Source of the DNA: Altererythrobacter sp.
GTDB taxonomy: Bacteria > Pseudomonadota > Alphaproteobacteria > Sphingomonadales > Sphingomonadaceae
Assembly (NCBI GenBank): GCA_011524425.1
Contig: WTKI01000305.1
Location: forward strand, 1 to 12,980
Reading direction: 5' to 3'
DNA: 12,980 nt
This document shows, in pieces, positions 5,450-11,636 of the stretch (its first letter is position 1; each line of letters opens with the position of its first letter). The notes under the pieces were generated by a model. That model saw only the letters and a program-made list of their open reading frames with translations, searched no databases and was not told where the DNA came from. The position numbers were made by a program, and so were the translations under genes.

Positions 5450-7813
5450 TTAGATGGGGTTGCCATCCTGATCACGGAAAATTTCGCGCCTTCCCACGTG
5501 GTTGGCAGGCCCAACGAGGCCTTCGCTCTCCATGCGTTCAATCCACTTGGCAGCAGTGTTATAACCCACGCCCAGCTGGCGCTGAAGCCAAGAGCCAGAC
5601 GCCTTCTGGTTTTCGATAACTATCTGACAAGCCTGGCGATATTTACGCTCTTCCGGGCTGTCAGAGGCGGTAAGTTCGTCTTCAAAGCTTAAACCGCCGC
5701 CATCTTCAGGTTCTTCAGTGACCGCATCAATATATTCCGGTTTGCCTTGTGCTCGCCAGAAGTCCGCGACGCGTTCGACTTCGTCATCTGACACGAACGG
5801 ACCATGTACGCGGACAATCGCCCCGGTATTAGGCTTGTAGAGCATATCGCCGCGCCCGAGCAGCTGTTCAGCGCCTTGCTCACCCAGAATTGTGCGGCTG
5901 TCGATGCGGCTCGTGACCTTGAAACTGATCCGGGTTGGCAGGTTGGCTTTGATTACACCTGTAATGACGTCGACCGAGGGGCGCTGAGTGGCCATAATCA
6001 AATGGATGCCAGCCGCCCGCGACTTTTGGCTAAGCCGTTGAATAAGAACTTCAATTTCCTTGCCGACGGTGACCATCAAGTCAGCCAGCTCGTCAACAAT
6101 CAGCACAATCATTGGCAACGCTTCATAGTCGAGCTGTTCTTCTTCATAGAGCTCTTCACCGGTATCAGGATCAAATCCGGTGGAGACACGCCGGCCGAGC
6201 GGTTTGCCCTTTGCAGCGGCCGCGCGGACTTTGTCATTAAAGCTGCCAATATTGCGCGAGTTGATCGATGACATCATGCGATAGCGTCGCTCCATCTCCT
6301 CAACCGCCCATTTCAGAGCCCGCACAGATTTGTGCGGTTCTGTGACCACCTGGCTCAGCAAGTGCGGAATGTCATCATAACTCTTAAGTTCCAAGACCTT
6401 AGGATCAATCAGGATTAGCCGGCACTCTGCCGGCGTAAAGCGGTAAAGCAGCGATAGGAGGATCGCGTTGAGGCCCACAGATTTACCGGAGCCAGTCGTA
6501 CCCGCGACTAATAAGTGGGGCATGGCGGCAAGGTCAGCGACGATCGGCTCGCCGGCAATGTCCTTGCCCAGAATGATAGGCAAAGTGCCTTTGGACGAAG
6601 CAAAGGCTTCGCATGCGGCCAGTTCTTTGTAAGAGACCATTTGGCGGTCAGTGTTAGGCAGTTCGATGCCCATCACTGTCTTGCCCGGGATCGGGGACAC
6701 ACGTGCTGAGATCGCCGACATGTTGCGCGCGATGTCTTCTGCCAGGCCCACTACACGGCTGGCTTTGATGCCCGGCGCCGGCTCAAGTTCATACATTGTT
6801 ACCACAGGACCGGTGCGCACCGCGGTAATCTCGCCCTTGACGTTGAAATCATCCAGCACGTTTTCCAACAGCCTTGCGTTGCGTTCCAGAGCCATCTTGT
6901 CGAGCTTGGGGGCTTTGTCCGCGGGCGGATCAGCCAACAGTTCGAGCGTTGGGAGCTCAAAGGTTGCAAACATATCACGCTGTTTGGGCTTGGCAGCCTT
7001 CGCAGGTTTAGGTGGCGCGGTCGGATCAGTGATTTCCGGAGCACGGCGCGGCGCGGGTTCAGGGCGCGTTTCCGTCGCCGCTTTCTTGGCCTTGCGTGCT
7101 TTGGGCTTGATCGCGACTTCGTCTTCATCGTCAGCGAAGATAAGCATCTGCTCATCGCTCCGGCCGGGGACCAAGCGGGCCACAAAATTTGGTAAAGTCA
7201 ATAGGATACGCCAGTCTATCGCGAAAATCCGTGTGAGCAAGGCGACGCTGCCTGCAAGGCTCAAGACCGCCAGCCCGAGAATAATCCAGCCTTCCCAAGT
7301 CTCGCCAAAGCGCGAAGCAATGGCTTCAATGGCTGACGCCCCCAATAGACCAGAGATGCCGCCTGTTTGGGCGGGCAAACTGCCTTGAACACCTTCGAAA
7401 GCGAGAGCCAGAACGCTGGAAAGCAGCATCATGGCAAGCATCAGCATGAAGAAAGGCGACCACCAACGCGTCTCTGGCGCATCTTCATCCTCGATATCGC
7501 GCCACAGCCTGCGCGCGGCAATATAGAGCAATGGCAGCAGTAAGATGCTGGTTATGCCGAATGCGCTTAAGGCCTTGTCCGCTGCCCAGGCGCCGCTGGC
7601 GCCCATCCAATTCTGGATATCAGTTCCTGCAGCAGCGGTTGAGCCTGAAGGATCGGTTTGCGTGTAGCTGAACAGAGCAAGCCCGAGGAAAAGCATCCCT
7701 GAGAAAAGCGCGCCTGCACCGGTAATTTGCGCAGCCCGGCGCATAGACCGGCGAAAAGCAGCTCTCCAATCGGTTTGAGCCTTCTTTTTCGTGTTGATTG
7801 CACGGCTAGCCAC
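5450..7813 (-). CDS. ftsK: DNA translocase FtsK
   Basis: FtsK is a septum-anchored hexameric motor that pumps chromosomal DNA and promotes XerCD recombination at dif during division. This 787-residue protein has four predicted N-terminal membrane segments (about 30-50, 78-99, 119-140, 172-195), then a short Lys/Pro/Ala-rich linker (about 230-280), then the RecA-like motor. Walker A is GTTGSGKS at 438-445 (Lys444), and Walker B ends in Asp574-Glu575 (VLIVDEL). The C-terminal gamma winged-helix domain (about 720-787, ASGSWLQRQLGVGYNTAA) is intact, so KOPS reading and XerD activation should be possible. The linker is much shorter than in E. coli FtsK, as is usual in alphaproteobacteria. The start is GTG at 7813, supported by AGGAGG 8 nt upstream. 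The thiamine-synthase-like gene lies 91 bp upstream on the same strand. Confidence 0.97.
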   Translation of the reverse strand: MASRAINTKKKAQTDWRAAFRRSMRRAAQITGAGALFSGMLFLGLALFSYTQTDPSGSTAAAGTDIQNWMGASGAWAADKALSAFGITSILLLPLLYIAARRLWRDIEDEDAPETRWWSPFFMLMLAMMLLSSVLALAFEGVQGSLPAQTGGISGLLGASAIEAIASRFGETWEGWIILGLAVLSLAGSVALLTRIFAIDWRILLTLPNFVARLVPGRSDEQMLIFADDEDEVAIKPKARKAKKAATETRPEPAPRRAPEITDPTAPPKPAKAAKPKQRDMFATFELPTLELLADPPADKAPKLDKMALERNARLLENVLDDFNVKGEITAVRTGPVVTMYELEPAPGIKASRVVGLAEDIARNMSAISARVSPIPGKTVMGIELPNTDRQMVSYKELAACEAFASSKGTLPIILGKDIAGEPIVADLAAMPHLLVAGTTGSGKSVGLNAILLSLLYRFTPAECRLILIDPKVLELKSYDDIPHLLSQVVTEPHKSVRALKWAVEEMERRYRMMSSINSRNIGSFNDKVRAAAAKGKPLGRRVSTGFDPDTGEELYEEEQLDYEALPMIVLIVDELADLMVTVGKEIEVLIQRLSQKSRAAGIHLIMATQRPSVDVITGVIKANLPTRISFKVTSRIDSRTILGEQGAEQLLGRGDMLYKPNTGAIVRVHGPFVSDDEVERVADFWRAQGKPEYIDAVTEEPEDGGGLSFEDELTASDSPEERKYRQACQIVIENQKASGSWLQRQLGVGYNTAAKWIERMESEGLVGPANHVGRREIFRDQDGNPI

Positions 7814-7904
7814 AACTGGATCCTCCTAGACGGAACACACCATGAATCTTCACAGACTCCGGGTCAAACCCTTTTCGGCAAGATGAGGAGGGGCAAACCC
7901 TTTT
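7814..7904. other. Gap between the thiamine-synthase-like gene and ftsK, with a short direct repeat
   Basis: This 91-bp gap carries two copies of CAAACCCTTTT (7865-7875 and 7894-7904), 29 bp apart. Each is preceded by a G-run, so each can fold into a small hairpin: GGGT-CAA-ACCC at 7861-7871 and GGG-CAAA-CCC at 7891-7900. The T-runs face the plus strand, where no gene ends. On the minus strand a TTGACC sequence (7864-7869) could be the -35 of an ftsK promoter, but no good -10 stands at 16-18 bp. The region could serve as ftsK promoter or operator; I cannot decide. Confidence 0.35.
7822..7827 (-). promoter_or_regulatory. Ribosome binding site of ftsK, decides the GTG start
   Basis: The minus strand reads AGGAGG, 8 nt before the GTG at 7811-7813. 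No ATG is available near the predicted N-terminus, so this site fixes GTG as the initiation codon. Confidence 0.8.
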
Positions 7905-8495
7905 TTACAGAGCGCTAAGACCATCAATCGCAGCCCATGCCGGCCATTGGAGCCGATGAGCGCTCTCAAGGTTCATGCCGCCAAGAGCAATAACCGGCAT
8001 TTTGGCATAGGCTGCTAGTGTCCGAAACCGGATTGAACCAAGCGTTTTGGCGTTCTGATGGCTGCGAGTCGCAAAAATTGGTGAAATTAAGGAAAAATCT
8101 GCACCAAATCGGTTCGCTTGCCCCAACTCCTTCATGTTGTGGACTGTGGCGGCTGTTATGAGAGTGTGGCGACTGGGGTAGAGCGCTTTTGGGGCGCCGT
8201 AGACCCCGTCTGCGCCCCATTCGCGTGCCGTTAGAGCGCTGTCGGCCAGAATGACCACATGACCGTGTGCTTTCGCAATGCGCCGCAGCGCTTCAAAGCG
8301 GGCATAACGCTCCGGATCAGGCAAGTGATAATGCCTGAACACGAAAGCCGAACGGCGGGGCAGGCGCTTCAAGGATCGCTCAAGGACAGCATCATTACGC
8401 TCATCCGATAAGAGCCACAATCGAGGCGTGTTGTTCCATCTAAGCGAAGGGCAAGTCTGGTATCGTATCACAGCTTCGCTATAGCCTCGCGCCAT
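7905..8495 (-). CDS. Divergent thiamine-phosphate synthase (TenI/ThiE-like) protein
   Basis: A 196-residue TIM-barrel protein of the ThiE/TenI superfamily. Recognisable elements in order are LWLLSDERND (26-35), GADGVY (94-99, in place of ADGVHLG), TVHN (117-120), SPIFATRSH (138-146, in place of the GPIFxTxTK phosphate loop) and ALGGM (170-174, in place of AIGGI). The ThiE pyrimidine-binding QLRxK motif is not present: the corresponding strand reads FVFRHYHLP (51-59). It may therefore be a TenI-like or otherwise altered enzyme and not the cell's thiamine-phosphate synthase. The start is uncertain. The ATG at 8495 has GAGAGG about 10 nt upstream and shares a CATG with the oppositely oriented yggS ATG; a GTG at 8471 is the alternative. 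Longer in-frame starts run deep into yggS and are unlikely. Confidence 0.75.
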   Translation of the reverse strand: MARGYSEAVIRYQTCPSLRWNNTPRLWLLSDERNDAVLERSLKRLPRRSAFVFRHYHLPDPERYARFEALRRIAKAHGHVVILADSALTAREWGADGVYGAPKALYPSRHTLITAATVHNMKELGQANRFGADFSLISPIFATRSHQNAKTLGSIRFRTLAAYAKMPVIALGGMNLESAHRLQWPAWAAIDGLSAL

Positions 8496-9168
8496 GGAAA
8501 CGCCCACCTCTCGCCTCGATGCCGTCCACGCGGAAATTGCCAAGGCCTGCAAGGCTTCGCGTCGCAAGCCCTCTGACATCTCCTTGATCGCTGTAAGCAA
8601 GACGCATCCTGCTCAAAAGATTGCGCCATTGCTGGAAGCAGGACACCGCGTATTCGGCGAGAACCGCGTGCAAGAAGCACAGGGCAAATGGCCGGAGCTG
8701 CGCGAGCGCTTTCCCGATATCGAACTACACGGGATTGGCCAATTGCAGTCCAACAAAGCGGACGACGCTGTGGCGCTGTTTGACTGTATTCATGCTCTTG
8801 ACCGGTTGAGCCTTGTCAAAGCTCTGGCAAGGGCGATGGACAAAGCGAACAAGCGTGTGCCTTGCTTCGTGCAAGTCAATATAGGTAGCGAAGAGCAAAA
8901 GGGTGGATGCGCAATTGATGCGCTTCCAGAACTACTCTCTAAGGCGCGAGCCGCAGATATACCGATCGCCGGGCTGATGTGCCTGCCTCCAGCGGGCATC
9001 GAACCAGCCCCATTTTTCGCTTTGCTAGCCCGTCTTGCTCAAGACCATGATCTCAAAGGTGCTGAAGCGGGTCTATCGATGGGCATGAGCGGTGACTATC
9101 CGACCGCGGTCATGCTTGGCGCTAGCCATATACGAGTCGGCACGGCGCTGTTCGGTGAACGAGGTTGA
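8494..9168 (+). CDS. yggS: YggS/PLPBP family pyridoxal-phosphate homeostasis protein
   Basis: A 224-residue cytoplasmic protein of the PLP-binding homeostasis family (YggS in E. coli, PROSC in humans). It binds pyridoxal 5'-phosphate through a lysine on an alanine-racemase-like TIM barrel and buffers free PLP, without known catalysis. The PLP lysine is Lys36 in LIAVSK. Other family marks are FGENRVQE (52-59 region), HGIGQLQSNK (usually HFIGxLQxNK), VQVNIGSEEQKGG, and the phosphate-binding C-terminal block LSMGMSGDYPTAVMLGASHIRVGTALFG (near the end). The length is normal. The ATG is at 8494; I see no Shine-Dalgarno sequence upstream. A TATAGC at 8480-8485 lies where the -10 of a leaderless transcript could be. 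The gene ends at a strong hairpin terminator. Confidence 0.93.
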   Translation: METPTSRLDAVHAEIAKACKASRRKPSDISLIAVSKTHPAQKIAPLLEAGHRVFGENRVQEAQGKWPELRERFPDIELHGIGQLQSNKADDAVALFDCIHALDRLSLVKALARAMDKANKRVPCFVQVNIGSEEQKGGCAIDALPELLSKARAADIPIAGLMCLPPAGIEPAPFFALLARLAQDHDLKGAEAGLSMGMSGDYPTAVMLGASHIRVGTALFGERG

Positions 9169-9195
9169 AGTTGGCTTGAAAGCCCCAACAAAAAA

Positions 9196-9217
9196 GGGCG
9201 CCTCTTGCGAGACGCCC
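9196..9217. terminator. Bidirectional rho-independent terminator between yggS and the TonB receptor gene
   Basis: GGGCG at 9196-9200 pairs with CGCCC at 9213-9217, and inside this CTC pairs with GAG around a TTGC loop, with one C/A mismatch. The hairpin is flanked by an A-run at 9190-9195 (a T-run for minus-strand transcripts) and by a T-rich TTATTGTTTT tract at 9219-9228 for plus-strand transcripts. It lies between two convergent genes, so it fits as a shared terminator. Confidence 0.88.
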
Positions 9218-9246
9218 GTTATTGTTTTCAAAGCAAAGTCCCTCAA

Positions 9247-11559
9247 TCAGAACTCAAACGCAGCTTCAACGCCGATCTGACGGCCTTTCGCAAGCGGTGA
9301 GAAAGTGCCTGCAGCAGGTGAAGGATCGAACGGAGCATTCACTCCGTTAGAGAACGCCCCTGTGCCAAATGGCAATTGCGTGTCTCCGCCGGCTTGGACC
9401 TGATCAAGCAGGTTTTTGCCGTAAAGCGAAAGGCTCAGGCCATCGACCGGAGTATTCCACGTGATGTTCGCATCCAAATTGTCAGCGCTTTGTATGAACC
9501 CGAAATTGTTATCGGTGTACGCAAATTCATCACGGTGCTGATAATTGATCCGTGTGAGGATTTCGCTCGCGCCTAAATCCCACTCATGGATCAGACCAAA
9601 GCCGAACGTCACCTCAGGAACACGCGGTAGCCGCAAAGCAAGGTCCGTGTCATCGATCGCGCCGTCACCGGAGATGTCGAACAGGATCGTGTCATAGTCA
9701 TCGTCGATCAAGCCCAGGTTTGCAGAAAGCAGCAAGGAATCCGAGACTTGCATGCGGGCTTCTGCTTCAAAGCCGAGGATTGACGCATCAGCCGTGTTGA
9801 AAATGGACTGCGCAACACCTGACGTGGCAGATGCTTGGTTCACTTCGCGCTGCATATTGGAAATGTCGGTGTAATACGCCGCCAAATTCAATGTGAAACT
9901 GCCATCAGCAGACTGGAACTTCCCGCCAATCTCATAATTGTCGACTTTCTCTTCATCGAACGAGAATGAGCCATTGGCCAAGGCCACAGCTTCAAATGCC
10001 GCCGGAGCGGTGATGCGGAAGTTGTAGCCCCCGCTGCGATAGCCACGTGTCCAGTGCGCATAGATCTGGCTGTCGCCAAATTCGTACTGGAGTCCAAACT
10101 TAGGCGACCAGTTTGACCATTTGTCATCGTCAACAAAGCCATTGGACTCGCCGGGAACGAAGGGGTTCGTGCCTGTCACAGGGCAAGTCCCGCCTACCAC
10201 AGTGCATTCTGGGCGCGGACGAATGTAGGTGACTTGCACATCCTTCGTCTCGCGGCTCCAACGGATACCGGCAATGACAGAGAACGCATCGGTCAGATAG
10301 TACTGGCCTGAAGCAAAAGCGCCGAGCACTTTGTGATCTTGTGCACCGCCGCCAAAGAACGTCGCTGCGCTGAGTGGCGGCAGATCGCGAATTTCAGTGT
10401 AAGCGATGGACTGATCGAACCAGAAACCACCAACAGTCAGATCAAATGAATCGGTCGAGACCGCATACCGCAACTCGTTAGAGAACTGCTCTTGCTCGGT
10501 GTCGGTATCGGAATGAAAGATAAAGGCTGGCAGTGCATCAATATCGCCGCCAGTTTGTGCATCATAGCTGCGGTAACCGAAGATATTGGTCAGCGTGCCA
10601 GGGCCGATATCGATCTCTGATGTTAGCGAGCCTGTCCAGATCTCGTTGGCATAGAAGCCCGGGAAATCGATCGCAAAGTCGAAGCTTTCACGATCGAAGG
10701 TGCCGCGGTTCTGCGCTGACGGACCATCCCCTTCGCTTTCAAAATAGTCGAGCTTGCCGGTGACCGTAAGGTCGCCCAATCTCGCTTCTAAAGCGCCGCG
10801 CAAAATCAGCGTTTCCGCCGCGCCGTGATTGGAACCGTCAAACAGGTTCGTGAAGTAGCCGTTGTCCTCGTTGTAATATGCGCCAACTTTGAACAGCAGC
10901 GTGTCTTCAACGATGGGCCCGGATACGACGCCAGAAACAGTGTAATTGGAACCGCCGCGTCCGCCATCGACCCATGGGCCGTCAACCGAAGCCCGGAACT
11001 TGCCGGTAAGATACTCGGTCGGATTGCCGGTGTTTATCAGCACTGCGCCGCCTGTCACATTGCGTCCGAAAAGAACCCCTTGCGGACCGCGCAGGATCTC
11101 AACGCTTTCCAGATCGAACAGGTCGAACACCACGCCGCCATTGAAACCCAAGTAAACGCCGTCGACAAACACGCCGACTGTCGGATCGATGGACGGGATA
11201 GAGCTGTTGATGCCAAGACCGCGGATCGAGAAGTTCGCCTGGCCGCGGCTAGTGCCGATCTGGTCAAGTGAAACGTTAGGCGCGGAATAGCTCAGCGATT
11301 GGATATCGCGAACTTTCAGTGCTTCAAGGCTTTGCGCATTGAACGCGGTAACCGCGAGCGGAACGTCTTGGACATTCTCGGCGTTTTGCGTCTTTGTACC
11401 GGTCACAACGATTGTGCTGAAAGCATCAATCGCGCTGACATCACTGTCATCGGCAGCGCTTTCTTCCGCGGCATCTTGCGCATTCGCAGCGATCGGATTG
11501 ATCGCACATCCGGCGAGCAGCGCTGCGGCAGTGCCGCGCGCAAAAATAGGGGATCTCAT
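9247..11559 (-). CDS. TonB-dependent outer-membrane receptor
   Basis: A 770-residue TonB-dependent receptor for uptake of an unknown ligand (siderophore, vitamin or oligosaccharide). An export signal covers residues 1-27, with a likely signal peptidase I site ANA before Gln28; LAGC at 15-18 also fits a lipobox. A TonB-box-like stretch (STIVVTG, 48-54) is followed by the plug domain (about 60-180) with FSIRGLG, VFVDGVYLG and ILRGPQGVLFGRNVTGGA. The 22-strand barrel ends in Phe (AAFEF), as expected for outer-membrane insertion. Two special points: an EF-hand-like loop at 628-639 (DISGDGAIDDTD) and a Cys452/Cys459 pair likely to form a disulfide in a surface loop. The start ATG has AGGAG 7 nt upstream. 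It lies 77 bp after glnD on the same strand. No Fur or other operator is evident, so the ligand cannot be named. Confidence 0.95.
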   Translation of the reverse strand: MRSPIFARGTAAALLAGCAINPIAANAQDAAEESAADDSDVSAIDAFSTIVVTGTKTQNAENVQDVPLAVTAFNAQSLEALKVRDIQSLSYSAPNVSLDQIGTSRGQANFSIRGLGINSSIPSIDPTVGVFVDGVYLGFNGGVVFDLFDLESVEILRGPQGVLFGRNVTGGAVLINTGNPTEYLTGKFRASVDGPWVDGGRGGSNYTVSGVVSGPIVEDTLLFKVGAYYNEDNGYFTNLFDGSNHGAAETLILRGALEARLGDLTVTGKLDYFESEGDGPSAQNRGTFDRESFDFAIDFPGFYANEIWTGSLTSEIDIGPGTLTNIFGYRSYDAQTGGDIDALPAFIFHSDTDTEQEQFSNELRYAVSTDSFDLTVGGFWFDQSIAYTEIRDLPPLSAATFFGGGAQDHKVLGAFASGQYYLTDAFSVIAGIRWSRETKDVQVTYIRPRPECTVVGGTCPVTGTNPFVPGESNGFVDDDKWSNWSPKFGLQYEFGDSQIYAHWTRGYRSGGYNFRITAPAAFEAVALANGSFSFDEEKVDNYEIGGKFQSADGSFTLNLAAYYTDISNMQREVNQASATSGVAQSIFNTADASILGFEAEARMQVSDSLLLSANLGLIDDDYDTILFDISGDGAIDDTDLALRLPRVPEVTFGFGLIHEWDLGASEILTRINYQHRDEFAYTDNNFGFIQSADNLDANITWNTPVDGLSLSLYGKNLLDQVQAGGDTQLPFGTGAFSNGVNAPFDPSPAAGTFSPLAKGRQIGVEAAFEF

Positions 11560-11636
11560 CTTTGTTCTCCTCTCAAAGAGGCGAACGCAAATAGCGTTAG
11601 GTCCGGTAATTGCAACCTAGTTCGCCGAAACCGCAG
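11560..11636. promoter_or_regulatory. glnD-receptor gap with two hairpins, one covering the receptor ribosome binding site
   Basis: In minus-strand mRNA order, this gap contains a perfect AACGC/GCGTT stem (11584-11598, loop of 5), then a perfect CCTCT/AGAGG stem (11569-11581, loop of 3). The AGAGG arm is part of the AGAGGAG Shine-Dalgarno stretch whose core is at 11567-11571, 7 nt before the ATG. Folding would hide the ribosome binding site. No T-run follows, so neither hairpin is a proper glnD terminator. A TTGCAA (about 36 nt before the ribosome binding site) with TATTTG at 16 bp spacing is a weak promoter candidate. Confidence 0.45.

Noticed and set aside
5349..5453. A 34-codon plus-strand frame (MKYRVSRGLRLRR...) spanning most of the gap between ftsK and the barrel gene.
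   Set aside because: It has no ribosome binding site at a useful distance, no recognisable motif, runs into the ftsK 3' end, and can be explained as a chance frame in the promoter region.
8496..8600. A longer form of the thiamine-synthase-like protein beginning inside yggS (231 residues).
   Set aside because: The extra residues are the antisense of yggS coding sequence, and the superfamily fold begins well after the ATG at 8495.
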